A DNA stretch of 32,742 nt from Bacteroidota bacterium (GTDB taxonomy: Bacteria; Bacteroidota; Bacteroidia; Bacteroidales; Prolixibacteraceae). Made by a program: the position numbers and the translations under genes. The stretch covers positions 1 through 32,742 of the forward strand of contig JAEYNZ010000099.1 in the NCBI GenBank assembly GCA_023412195.1. The letters are read 5' to 3'. Positions 7,590-16,438 of the stretch are shown piece after piece; the stretch's first letter is position 1, and the number at the start of each line of letters is the position of its first letter. Below the pieces are notes generated by a model that ran no database searches, was not told where the DNA came from, and saw nothing but the letters and a program-made list of their open reading frames with translations.

Positions 7590-9584
7590 TTACATGAAAT
7601 AATCAAAATCCCTTTCAGAGCGGACTTTTCTTCTCACTTTAAACAAATGAACAGGCATCACCCCGGGGTTCAGTTCAACAAAGTTATTTTCTCCGCTCCA
7701 CAGAAAATAGGCTCCGCTAAGCAGATCGTGCACCTGGTAGGGTGCGTGAAGGTCCATACCAAACTCGTGAAGGGGAAAATTCAACCAACCCGAATGGGCG
7801 TGATATGGATCAAGATTCACCACTACCAATATGATGTTGCTGAAGTCATCAGAAGTTTTGCTGTAACAGATCAGTGCCTCATTGTTGATATCGTGAAATT
7901 TAAGTGAATGTGTGTTCTGCAGGGCAATGTTCTCTTTTCTGATCCTGTTGATCCGTGTAATGATCTTTTTCAGGCTTCGCGGATCTTCAAAGTTCCAATC
8001 CCTTATTTCATACTTTTCTGAATTCAGATATTCTTCCTTTCCCTGCTTTACAGGTTCATTTTCCATCAATTCGAATGCCGGCCCGTAAATTCCATAGTTG
8101 GAACTCAGTGTAGCTGCCAGTACCAGCCGCTGAATATATCCTGCCCGGTTGGTTACCTGCAGGAATTCAGGCAATATATCAGGTGTATTGGGCCAGAAAT
8201 TAGGCCTGAAAAACTCCCTTGCTTCGGTTGTAACAAGTTCCTGGCAGTATTTCGTCAGTTCATATTTTGTATTTCGCCACGTGAAATAAGTATAAGATTG
8301 TGTAAATCCTTTTTTTGCCAGGCTATACATAACTTTCGGCCTGGTAAAAGCTTCCGATAAAAATATCACATCAGGGTGTTCATTGGTGATTTCATTTATT
8401 ACCCATTCCCAAAAATTCAGCGATTTGGTGTGGGGGTTATCCACCCTGAATACTTTAACTCCCGAATGAATCCAGAACAGGAACACGCTTTTCAACTCTT
8501 CCCACAGGTTTTGCCAGTCGTCCGTTTCAAAGTTCAACGGGTAAATGTCCTCATACCTTTTTGGTGGGTTTTCGGCATATTGCAGCGACCCGTCAGGCCT
8601 TTGCCTGAACCACTGCGGATGTTCCTTTACATATGGATGATCGGGAGAGCATTGAAAAGCAATATCCAGGGCAATTTCTATATGATATTCTGATGCTTTC
8701 TGAATAAGCCTTTGGAAATCTTCAATGGTACCAAGCTCTGGATGGATTGATTTATGACCACCAGATGAACTGCCAATTGCCCAGGGGGAACCCGGTTCGC
8801 CAGGTTGTGCAGTTACATTATTGTTTTTTCCTTTCCTGTTGGTTTCCCCTATAGGATGAATGGGTGGAAGGTATAGCACATCAAATCCCATTTCGGCAAC
8901 ATATGGCAGGAAATTGATACAATCGCTGAAATTTCCGTGCTTTTCTTTACTGACACCCAGTGACCGTGGAAACACCTCATACCATGTGCTGAAGTTCGCC
9001 TTTGTCCGTTGAACGCATACCCTGTATTCAGTTTCAGTTTCTGTAACATGATGCTTAAGAGGATACCTGGTCATTGTACGAAGGAGCCGGTTGTTCAGAA
9101 TGTTCCCCGTTTTATCTTCGGTTGAATATTGATCAGAGGTAAGTTCATCTGTTACATGCCGGAGAAACTTCAGGTCTTTTTCGGGAATATCTGAATAAAA
9201 ACTGAGGGTTTCCTTTATATTTTCGGCTCCTGTAAGCAAATCGACAGATGTTTCAACACCAGCGTCAATTTTCTTTTTAATATCATGGTGCCACGATTTA
9301 AAATGATCAATCCATGCGACAATTTTGAAGATGAAGGTACCTATTTCAGTCAGATCAACAGATGCCTTCCATCTGTCGTTTATCATGGGAGTCATTTCAA
9401 CGACAGTCCATTCCTGTTCATCCTGGTACCGGAACATTAATTCAGCGCTGAGAACATCATGGCCATCACCAAAAATATCCGCTTCAACCTTTAAAACATC
9501 ATTAATAACTCTTTTGGCAGGGTATCTTCCGCAATCAACCTGCGGAGATATATTTTCAATTACTACTCTTTGCTGACCATTCAT
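7590..9584 (-). CDS. glgE: Alpha-1,4-glucan:maltose-1-phosphate maltosyltransferase
   Basis: Extends alpha-1,4-glucans by two glucose units from alpha-maltose-1-phosphate (GH13_3). An N-terminal beta-sandwich (about 1-110) and helical insert precede the barrel, which starts near the hallmark FSTWYEVFPRSLG (198-210). VFRVDNPHTK carries nucleophile D382, and FLSEAFTRP carries acid/base E411, matching the known Streptomyces/Mycobacterium layout. The insert NVTAQPGEPGSPWAIG (256-271) is also a GlgE signature. Length (664 aa) is normal. It is the first gene of the glgE-treS/mak-glgB-Nudix operon, so its promoter should lie in the 600-base gap upstream; I saw no clear Bacteroidetes consensus there. 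Confidence 0.97.
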   Translation of the reverse strand: MNGQQRVVIENISPQVDCGRYPAKRVINDVLKVEADIFGDGHDVLSAELMFRYQDEQEWTVVEMTPMINDRWKASVDLTEIGTFIFKIVAWIDHFKSWHHDIKKKIDAGVETSVDLLTGAENIKETLSFYSDIPEKDLKFLRHVTDELTSDQYSTEDKTGNILNNRLLRTMTRYPLKHHVTETETEYRVCVQRTKANFSTWYEVFPRSLGVSKEKHGNFSDCINFLPYVAEMGFDVLYLPPIHPIGETNRKGKNNNVTAQPGEPGSPWAIGSSSGGHKSIHPELGTIEDFQRLIQKASEYHIEIALDIAFQCSPDHPYVKEHPQWFRQRPDGSLQYAENPPKRYEDIYPLNFETDDWQNLWEELKSVFLFWIHSGVKVFRVDNPHTKSLNFWEWVINEITNEHPDVIFLSEAFTRPKVMYSLAKKGFTQSYTYFTWRNTKYELTKYCQELVTTEAREFFRPNFWPNTPDILPEFLQVTNRAGYIQRLVLAATLSSNYGIYGPAFELMENEPVKQGKEEYLNSEKYEIRDWNFEDPRSLKKIITRINRIRKENIALQNTHSLKFHDINNEALICYSKTSDDFSNIILVVVNLDPYHAHSGWLNFPLHEFGMDLHAPYQVHDLLSGAYFLWSGENNFVELNPGVMPVHLFKVRRKVRSERDFDYFM

Positions 9585-10195
9585 TCTGTATTTGTTTGAA
9601 AGGTTACTACTTTAAAATATCAAAAGGTAAATCTCTGCCACTTATATTACATGACTGGCATGGATTTAACCAGTTTGCAGGAATTAATAAATCCTGTGAA
9701 TGCAACACTCACTGTAAAACCCGCTATCAAATAATAGGACCAATGAGTTGATTGTCATCATTTGATTTGAAATCTGACATTTCTATAAAGACAACATGTA
9801 TTACAAACCAGATTGTACAATTCATTTTTCTGTTTTCCTGCATGCAACTGTCATTTCAATTTGTCTGCCAACTCATGAACAACCGGCAAGAGATGGGTAA
9901 TAATAGATAGTTATAACAGGAAAAGATTTATATACACCTTAGCTGACAGTGCTGGCACAGGCATTAAAATGTATCAGGCAGATTCAAAGAAAAAAGATCT
10001 GAAAGCTGGGAAAATGGCTGTTTTAAACCAATGGGGAATAATATCCCTATAGAAAGTGGCTCTTTTTCCACACTTGCTCGTATAGAAGAGCATAATGCAA
10101 ACAAGCCAAAGTAAAGAATCATGAATAAAGCCAGACCACCTGCAAAGGATTCTGGAAAGAGGCAATAGGGGAAGTGACGGAAATCATGGCTGTAT
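9585..10195. other. 611-base gap without a clear gene; possible remnant
   Basis: This gap separates the glgE start from the end of the SNF2 gene and must hold the glgE promoter. No tRNA, riboswitch or strong hairpin was seen. A plus-strand stretch at about 9968-10110 reads openly for some 48 codons (including CFKPMGNNIPIESGSF and ARIEEHNANKPK) but has no ATG at its head, so it may be a fragment of a lost gene. A 63-codon minus-strand frame over the same bases has no family resemblance and I did not call it. Confidence 0.4.
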
Positions 10196-13135
10196 TTATA
10201 CGAACAGGCTTAATATTTCATCTTTGGTTATTTCCTGCAGCGGATTGTTTGAATTAATAAATTTATCGGCAAGGGAACTTTTACGAATTTGCAACTGCTG
10301 AATTTTTTCTTCAATAGAACCTTTTGTAATAAAACGATATACAAAGACATGCTTGTTTTGACCGATCCTGTGGGCACGGCTGATCGCCTGATTCTCTGAT
10401 GCCGGATTCCACCATGGGTCGACTATAAAAACATAATCGGCACTTGTCAGATTCAATCCAACCCCGCCAGCTTTTAATGAAATAAGAAAAATATGGTTTT
10501 CTTTATCTTCCTGAAACTGCCTGATCACTTCTCCCCTGTTCGTTGTTTCGCCTGTGAGCATGCTGTACTTCCAGTTTTCAGATTCCAACCGCCTTTTAAT
10601 GAGTCCCAGATGTTTAACAAATGATGAAAAAACAAGCACCTTATGTTTTTCTGCCACGACGTTTTCGAGCATCCTGAATATCTCTTCAAACTTTCCTGAT
10701 TCTGTTGCTTCAACATCAGCAAGTAACTTCGGATGGTTTGCCAATTGCCTGAGCCTGGTGAGACCCTGTAAAATCAACATTGAGGTATTCTTTACCCCAT
10801 CCTGCTCAATACCCAACAGGATAGAGTTGCGGATAACAGATTTTTCTATTTCATAAATCTTTTCCTGATCATCATCCATTTCACACATTATGACCTGCTC
10901 CATCAGGGGAGGCAGATCCTTGGCAACCTCGTCCTTAGTGCGCCGCAGAATAAACGGCCTTATTAATACCTGCAATTTTTCCTGCTGATCGATGCTGTTG
11001 TGTTTTTCTATAGGCGTCATGAAGTACTTCTGAAAAAATGGAAGGTTACCCAGAAGTCCCTTATTAAGAAAATTCATCTGAGCCCATAAATCAGAAAGTG
11101 AATTTTCAATGGGAGTGCCTGTAAGCGCCATCCGGTGATCCGACTGAAGTTTCATGACAGCCTTATAGGTTTTTGATAAGGGATTCTTCACATATTGGCT
11201 CTCATCCAATATGAGGTAGAAAAATTTCAAACGTGAAAGTACATCTACATCATTTCTTACCGTACCATAAGTTGTAAGAATGATATCGTAGTAATCTGCT
11301 GCAGATTCCAGTTCAGCGTTTGTCTTTCTCTGCTGACCAGCATGGCGGTATACTTTTAATGCAGGAGTAAATTTCAGAACCTCTGCCTCCCAGTTATGCA
11401 CCAGAGAGGTTGGCAGAACGATCAAACTGGCCTTTTGCGCAAACGGTTCCTGCCCGGATGTGGCAAACAGATCAAGCTGCCCGTTTTTAGACAGGGATGA
11501 GTTAATAGTAGGAAAAGAATTCTGCCGTTTTAGCTTCAGAAGCAGAGCAAGGGTCTGAAGGGTTTTGCCCAGACCCATATCATCGGCAAGACACCCACCG
11601 AAACCGTTCATATGAAGATTGTACATCCACTGAAAGCCTGTCCTCTGGTAACTTCTTAAGTCTGCCTTCAGATCAACAGGAAGATGAACATTCACCAGGC
11701 TTTTAAAACTCATCAGATTTGCATGATCCTCCTCCGGGAGTATATCTTGCAAGAGTGCATAATGATGCTTTCCAAATTGCATTTTATCTTCCCTGCTCCT
11801 TGCAAAAGGCATCAGGCTTTTATACCGGGCACACCATTCTTCAGGTATTACAGCCACCTCCCCGTTTGGGAGTTCGAATTCACGGATTCCGTTTAAAATA
11901 TGGTTCTTTAGCTTTATAAACGGAAAACTAAAAGTGCCAAATGTTACGGTTGCATACACATCAAACCAGTCGCCTGATGAACCTGTTTTCACCTCTAGTG
12001 TTTGTTCTCCTGTGAAATATTTCTTTTCCAGATTGCCATGACCGGTTTCGATTCCTGCCCTCTGCAGTTCGTGCCGGTTCCTGCTTATCCAGTTTAACAG
12101 AAAATACAATGCATCTTTTTGATCTGCCGGATATCCTTTTATGGGTACATAAAAACCATTTTTCTCCTTCAGTCCCAGCAATTGTATTTTATCAAGGATT
12201 GATTTTTCCCACTCCTTATCACGCTTTATTTTTCTGAATAAAACATCATTCCCATTTTTTTTATACTGAACTGCAACTTCCCTTGCAGCATTTGGTAAAA
12301 ACATTTCATCGCCATACCTGAAATGGAGCGCAAGACAAGGTTCATATTGCAGGTTATATTCCGGCCTGAGTACTGCAGATTTTTCCACCTCTCCTTCCTC
12401 CAGTATAAACCCTTTGGCAACCACATCAAAATCACGGATGGTTTTTCTCATGAATCCCGGATAATATTTCTCCTCCATTGAATGTGGAACAGATATGTAC
12501 TCTTTGGAAAAAAATGGCGTCAACCTCTTCCCTTCAAATTTCTCAAATACAAGCAACTGGTTTCTGTGCAATATAATGGCAGGAGAATTTGCTATTACAG
12601 AAATATTCCTGTTCAGCAGAGGAACTTCCTTATCTTCCAGAATAATTCTGAGCCTGTACCTGGTTTCATCATCCAGACGCTCGAAGTAAAATACCGGTTT
12701 TGCAAAAAAAGGATATACCTGAATTTCATCTTCATCGTACAGATTGGCATATTTAGCCTCCTTTTTTAAAAGCCTGACAGGGCTTAGCATCAGAATACGA
12801 GCCACCTCCCACATGCATTGCTCAATATGTGGAATAACATGTTTTTGAAATTTGGATGTATCCAGCCGTGAATAAAATTCTGTAACATTTACTGCACGTG
12901 AAAAGCGCCTGGTTAATCGTTCATCACTGTACCTGTCGATCAGTTCAACCAGTTCCTTCTCGTATGTCCTGAAAGAATAATCATGGTCTTTAAAATCATG
13001 AGGCTTAACCAGTTTAATAGTGGTATAATATTTATCTTCCTTTTGGATGAGGTAAGGAAGAAAAATGTGCCCTACAAAACGGTGCTGTGTTAAAACGATG
13101 ACAAATTCTATATTGGCCATGAAACATTCATTCAT
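10196..13135 (-). CDS. SNF2-family DEAD/DEAH-box helicase-like ATPase
   Basis: Swi2/Snf2-type ATPase that translocates on double-stranded DNA, probably remodelling protein-DNA complexes. The first ~480 residues are the poorly conserved bacterial SNF2-associated region. The ATPase core follows: Walker A DDMGLGKTLQT (518-528), Walker B DESQ (644-647), motif III LTGTPIENSLSDLW (671-684), and a helicase C-terminal lobe with the SNF2 hallmark SRAHRIGQ. Length (979 aa) fits bacterial members related to HepA/RapA-like and HelZ-like proteins. An alternative start is the Met at residue 6; a consensus promoter lies only 18 bases upstream of the first ATG, which favours neither strongly. It is transcribed alone and diverges from the CBM9-like gene. 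Confidence 0.95.
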   Translation of the reverse strand: MNECFMANIEFVIVLTQHRFVGHIFLPYLIQKEDKYYTTIKLVKPHDFKDHDYSFRTYEKELVELIDRYSDERLTRRFSRAVNVTEFYSRLDTSKFQKHVIPHIEQCMWEVARILMLSPVRLLKKEAKYANLYDEDEIQVYPFFAKPVFYFERLDDETRYRLRIILEDKEVPLLNRNISVIANSPAIILHRNQLLVFEKFEGKRLTPFFSKEYISVPHSMEEKYYPGFMRKTIRDFDVVAKGFILEEGEVEKSAVLRPEYNLQYEPCLALHFRYGDEMFLPNAAREVAVQYKKNGNDVLFRKIKRDKEWEKSILDKIQLLGLKEKNGFYVPIKGYPADQKDALYFLLNWISRNRHELQRAGIETGHGNLEKKYFTGEQTLEVKTGSSGDWFDVYATVTFGTFSFPFIKLKNHILNGIREFELPNGEVAVIPEEWCARYKSLMPFARSREDKMQFGKHHYALLQDILPEEDHANLMSFKSLVNVHLPVDLKADLRSYQRTGFQWMYNLHMNGFGGCLADDMGLGKTLQTLALLLKLKRQNSFPTINSSLSKNGQLDLFATSGQEPFAQKASLIVLPTSLVHNWEAEVLKFTPALKVYRHAGQQRKTNAELESAADYYDIILTTYGTVRNDVDVLSRLKFFYLILDESQYVKNPLSKTYKAVMKLQSDHRMALTGTPIENSLSDLWAQMNFLNKGLLGNLPFFQKYFMTPIEKHNSIDQQEKLQVLIRPFILRRTKDEVAKDLPPLMEQVIMCEMDDDQEKIYEIEKSVIRNSILLGIEQDGVKNTSMLILQGLTRLRQLANHPKLLADVEATESGKFEEIFRMLENVVAEKHKVLVFSSFVKHLGLIKRRLESENWKYSMLTGETTNRGEVIRQFQEDKENHIFLISLKAGGVGLNLTSADYVFIVDPWWNPASENQAISRAHRIGQNKHVFVYRFITKGSIEEKIQQLQIRKSSLADKFINSNNPLQEITKDEILSLFV

Positions 13136-13152
13136 TTAAAACAAAAGAACCT

Positions 13153-13183
13153 CAAATATAAGCAGGGAACCTTTAAAGGCAAA
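13153..13183 (-). promoter_or_regulatory. Bacteroidetes-type promoter of the SNF2 gene
   Basis: Read on the minus strand: TTTTTG at the -33 position, exactly 19 bases, then TATATTTG, a perfect match to the Bacteroidetes primary sigma-factor -7 element TAnnTTTG. Transcription would start near 13147, giving a leader of about a dozen bases to the first ATG (13135) or about 27 to the second possible start (13120). This is the clearest promoter in the window. Confidence 0.75.
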
Positions 13184-13310
13184 AATCAGGTGAAGACAAC
13201 TGATAGCTTTTACAGTTAAATTTCATAAAAGTTATTAAGTGTCACGATTAATTAAAACTAGCAACTGAAAAAGATTTGATACATTTACATTTACAAAAAC
13301 AAATTTAGTC

Positions 13311-13958
13311 ATGAACCAGCTATTTATTAAGAAGATCAGCAATTCTAAAACAGTTTCTTTTGCAGAAGCGGAACATATTCTGGAGAATCAGGCTGTACTT
13401 CATTCCATAGATACACTTAACTGGAAAGAATTCAGTTACAAGCCAAAGGTTTTGTTCAGAATAGGGCATACAGGTGATGAAATATGGCTGAAATATTATG
13501 TGCATGAAAATCATATCAGGGCAATGGAAACCCGGACAAATGGAGAAGTGTATAAAGACAGCACTGTTGAATTCTTTATTTCGCATGACAATACAAACTA
13601 CTACAATTTTGAGTTCAGCTGTATTGGCACCATTCATCTGGCATGGGGCCCGGGAAGGCAAAACAGAAAGTTTGTTGAGCCCGGCACAATAGAAAAGATT
13701 GCCATTCAATCATCGATGGGGAATAACCCTTTTGACAATAAATCAGGAGATTTTGAATGGGAGATGATGATCCGGATTCCGGTGAAAGCTTTTGCATACA
13801 GCCAGCTGAAGTCGTTTGACCAACTAAAGGCTACAGCCAATTTTTATAAATGTGGTGATGAAACAATGGTTGCACATTATGTAACCTGGAATCCTGTAAA
13901 AACAAATAATCCCGATTATCACCGGCCTGAATATTTTGGGAAGGTTGAATTCGAATAA
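13311..13958 (+). CDS. CBM9-like carbohydrate-binding family protein
   Basis: A 215-residue protein almost wholly occupied by a CBM9_2-like beta-sandwich, a domain related to family 9 carbohydrate-binding modules. Visible hallmarks are WLKYYVHENHIRAM, then YKDSTVEFFIS, YYNFEFSCIGTIHLAWG and the C-terminal HRPEYFGKVEFE. No signal peptide or membrane segment is seen at the N-terminus, so it is predicted to be cytoplasmic, unusual for a glycan-binding module but common for stand-alone members in Bacteroidetes. It is the only plus-strand gene between 1.2 and 31.7 kb and diverges from the SNF2 gene. The ligand is unknown, and no catalytic residues are recognised. Confidence 0.82.
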   Translation: MNQLFIKKISNSKTVSFAEAEHILENQAVLHSIDTLNWKEFSYKPKVLFRIGHTGDEIWLKYYVHENHIRAMETRTNGEVYKDSTVEFFISHDNTNYYNFEFSCIGTIHLAWGPGRQNRKFVEPGTIEKIAIQSSMGNNPFDNKSGDFEWEMMIRIPVKAFAYSQLKSFDQLKATANFYKCGDETMVAHYVTWNPVKTNNPDYHRPEYFGKVEFE

Positions 13959-13978
13959 TAGCTTTTAATAGTAAAGGA

Positions 13979-14773
13979 TCAGATTTCGCCTCTTCTGAAT
14001 TTTTTATGAGGTAAAGTTTCCTTGTTCGTGGAAGCCTGAACACCTGAATAAATCAATAAAAGTGCTGAAGCAATTAATGCGGCATAAGCTACAATTTTTG
14101 CTTCCTGCCAATGATTTACAGCAATGGCCACCAGAGCCCATACACCAACCACTGCAGCCTCACGCATGTTCCGGAAATAAATCAGTAAGGAATAAACTAT
14201 GGCTGTAAAAACAATCATAACAACCACCCAGCCTTCCTGCAGGGCAAAGGAACCGCCAGGATTCAGACTTACAGACCAGGAGGCAAAGTTGGCCAGCGTG
14301 GCAACAATTATCCAGCCCAGGTAAATACATATTGGCCACCATACAAATGCTATGATGCGTAAAGGAGCATCCCATATTTCAAGACGTAACCTGAACATCA
14401 GATTTACCAGTGAGAGCAGCAGAATCAAAATCAAAAGAAACGATAAACCAATCCTGTCACCAGTCCATGCAATAATCCACATTCCGTTGGCAAGATTGCT
14501 TATGATGAACCAAATTCCCGTGGCATTAATGTATTCATCATCCCGCTTTTTTAGCCATGCATACCATTGATAACTTACAAAAGCAAACAGAAAAAGGTAT
14601 ATCACTCCCCATATAGCGAATGCATAACCTGCAGGGGTAAAGAGATTAAAATAGCGGTCACTGATTTCTCCGACTGAAGAATTGTTTAATGCACCAGTTC
14701 CTGTAAGATAATTTAGAAACAGGACTACAAGAAATGTCAAACTGTTTAAAACCAGCAGGACGAGTTGTTTCAT
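13979..14773 (-). CDS. TspO/MBR-like tryptophan-rich membrane protein
   Basis: Integral membrane protein of 264 aa with about seven to eight hydrophobic segments and many Trp/Tyr residues. The stretch FTPAGYAFAIWGVIYLFL (about 45-62) resembles the TspO/MBR hallmark found in tryptophan-rich sensory proteins, which bind tetrapyrroles or small hydrophobic ligands; this longer version also occurs in Bacteroidetes. Ligand and role are not known. It converges on the CBM9-like gene with only 20 bases between stops. It reads in the same direction as the GH10 gene 89 bases upstream, but a long hairpin at 14815-14848 lies between, so it may be a separate transcript. Confidence 0.78.
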   Translation of the reverse strand: MKQLVLLVLNSLTFLVVLFLNYLTGTGALNNSSVGEISDRYFNLFTPAGYAFAIWGVIYLFLFAFVSYQWYAWLKKRDDEYINATGIWFIISNLANGMWIIAWTGDRIGLSFLLILILLLSLVNLMFRLRLEIWDAPLRIIAFVWWPICIYLGWIIVATLANFASWSVSLNPGGSFALQEGWVVVMIVFTAIVYSLLIYFRNMREAAVVGVWALVAIAVNHWQEAKIVAYAALIASALLLIYSGVQASTNKETLPHKKFRRGEI

Positions 14774-14814
14774 TTTCCTAAATTTTCACATAAGTTACGA
14801 ATTTTGATTTTCCA

Positions 14815-14848
14815 AATGAAAAGAATTTAACAGCGAATTCCTTTCATT
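14815..14848. terminator. AT-rich hairpin, possible terminator after the long operon
   Basis: AATGAAAAGAATT pairs with AATTCCTTTCATT (12 of 13 pairs Watson-Crick plus one wobble) around an 8-base loop. It lies just downstream of the GH10 stop and upstream of the TspO-like gene. No uninterrupted T run follows on the minus strand, so it may be a weak terminator or an mRNA-stabilising 3' stem. Confidence 0.5.
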
Positions 14849-14862
14849 CTGGATTTAAGTTT

Positions 14863-16125
14863 TTAAAATTGGACAACAATTTGCCCCTTTTCTTTATCCA
14901 GGTAAACTGTTTGGGACTTACCATCCACCGTAATCTTATATTTCCCATAAAAAGCGGGTATCGAGTACTCCCCTTTCCTGTTTGTTTTTCCTGATTCCTT
15001 GGTCCACCATTCCTTATAAATAAGGTCGTGGTAGGCATCTGCAGCAGGAGTTGGTGTCCAGTCGCGTTTATAGAGCGATGACTGCGGAATCCAGTTAGCG
15101 CCTTCCCAGAATCCCCACATTAAAATACCGTCTACGGCAGGATGAGCGAAACATATCCTATAGTAGTCAACCAGATCTGAAGCCTTTTGCTGCTCTTCCT
15201 CCGGAGTCATAACAAGGTTCCTGTCCTTGTAATACTTCGACCGCTGTCCCGGCATATTGAACTCAGTAACCTTAATGGGCAGGTTAAACTGTGCAAGCGA
15301 ATCCAATGCACGTGTGACTTCATTTCTGTCGAAGGATTCAGCATGAAGGTGCCCCTGAACACCAATTCCTGCAATAGGTACTTCCTGCTTCAGCAACAAC
15401 CTGATTTGCGCCATGTATTCATTCAGCTTATTACCTGTGAGTATATCATAATCATTGAGGTACAGCTTGATGCCCGGGTCTCCCTGCATTGCCCAGTCAG
15501 CCATCTTTTTTGTAATATCAACCCCCAGCCTGTCTTCATAATAATTACCATGAATCATTTCATTGTTCAGGTCGTATTCAGTAAAACGGCCCTTATACCG
15601 GGAGGTAACAGATTCAGCACGTTGCTTCAGAGTCTTTTCAAGCTCCTCATCTGAAAGTTCCTTTACCCACGGCTGAATGAACTGCTCGATGCCCCAGAAC
15701 AGGTTATGAGCCCGCAAGGGAATTTCATTCTCATCGGTCCACGTTAGCATGGCATCCACAAGTGAATAATCCACTTCACCCCTTCGTCTTTCCATACCTG
15801 GCCATTTTACTGCATTTTCAGTAACAGCCGAGTTGAAATTCTCAAGAAATTTTTGCTTGTACATCTTTACATCATTTTCTGATGCCCTTCCATTGAAGAT
15901 ACCATCACTGATGGCACAGCCAAACCAGAATTCGTGTGTCTGTTGTTCAATTTCAACATTTGCACCCCGCTTTGCCTTTACAGTAATTTCTCCTTTCCTG
16001 TGGGCGGAAATGGCCTTTTCAATATCAACAACCTGTGCTTCAACACCAGAAGGATACGTAACGAACAACAAGGTCACTGCCACCGTAGTTACATACACTT
16101 TCCTGAAATAATTTTTAAGCATCAT
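14863..16125 (-). CDS. Secreted GH10 endo-beta-1,4-xylanase
   Basis: Exported endo-xylanase cleaving beta-1,4-xylan with retention. I chose the ATG at 16125, not the one at 16164: it places a standard Sec signal peptide right at the start (KNYFRK, then a hydrophobic core ending near VEAQ). In numbering from the longer frame, acid/base E202 lies in DLNNEMIHG and nucleophile E301 in IKVTEFNM; the substrate-cleft WGFWEGANWIP (350-360) is intact. A short beta-rich tail (about 385-433) follows the barrel, like the C-terminal sandwich of Bacteroidetes GH10 proteins. It is the last gene of the lacI-led cluster and the only one pointing to xylan. Some GH10 relatives act on other glycans, so xylan is likely but not certain. 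Confidence 0.93.
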   Translation of the reverse strand: MMLKNYFRKVYVTTVAVTLLFVTYPSGVEAQVVDIEKAISAHRKGEITVKAKRGANVEIEQQTHEFWFGCAISDGIFNGRASENDVKMYKQKFLENFNSAVTENAVKWPGMERRRGEVDYSLVDAMLTWTDENEIPLRAHNLFWGIEQFIQPWVKELSDEELEKTLKQRAESVTSRYKGRFTEYDLNNEMIHGNYYEDRLGVDITKKMADWAMQGDPGIKLYLNDYDILTGNKLNEYMAQIRLLLKQEVPIAGIGVQGHLHAESFDRNEVTRALDSLAQFNLPIKVTEFNMPGQRSKYYKDRNLVMTPEEEQQKASDLVDYYRICFAHPAVDGILMWGFWEGANWIPQSSLYKRDWTPTPAADAYHDLIYKEWWTKESGKTNRKGEYSIPAFYGKYKITVDGKSQTVYLDKEKGQIVVQF

Positions 16126-16164
16126 TTTTATAAGGTTTAAATGTTCTACGATTATTTGATTCAT

Positions 16165-16425
16165 TTATTCTTCAATACATTCTGCACCGGCAGTTATGAT
16201 TACCTGTGCTTCGCCTCCAGGTGAAGGAATTGATTTCCTGCCCTTGTCGCTGTATGCCACAGCGGTAATCAGAGTTTTCGTCCCTTCCATCAGAGAGGGT
16301 TCCCAGAATATACTGAAATTATTCTTTTTATCAGCACTCTCACCTATTTTGCGCCACTCATAATAATATTCTTCAGGCAGTTTCTTTTAAGTCCACCAGG
16401 TCCTTAAAATCTTAAAACCCGGCAT
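16165..16425 (-). pseudogene. Decayed ORF with in-frame stop between xylanase and nucleoside hydrolase
   Basis: Reading from an ATG at 16425, 12 codons (MPGFKILRTWWT) run into TAA, and the same frame then stays open for 73 codons (KKLPEEYYYEWRKIGES, later LMEGTKTLITAVAYSD, and VIITAGAECIEE) to a stop at 16165, just before the upstream ATG of the xylanase frame. The residue pattern (alternating hydrophobics, a YEWRKIGE segment, a VIITAG end) looks like a beta-sandwich or PKD/Ig-like C-terminal module rather than chance. No start codon precedes the second part closely. It is probably the tail of a lost secreted protein or a gene broken by a point mutation. Parent family not recognised. Confidence 0.5.
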
Positions 16426-16438
16426 GACCCTATTTCTC

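Noticed and set aside
9585..9700. glgE promoter in the sequence just upstream of its ATG
   Set aside because: TAACCTTTC and TACCTTTTG are near misses with wrong spacing to any TTTG; not strong enough to annotate.
9974..10165. 63-codon minus-strand frame in the glgE-SNF2 gap
   Set aside because: No recognisable motif, no promoter, and a Phe/Trp-rich composition typical of chance frames; not called as a gene.
13320..13709. 129-codon minus-strand frame inside the CBM9-like gene
   Set aside because: It is antisense to a well-supported gene and shows no family features; the plus strand explains the bases.
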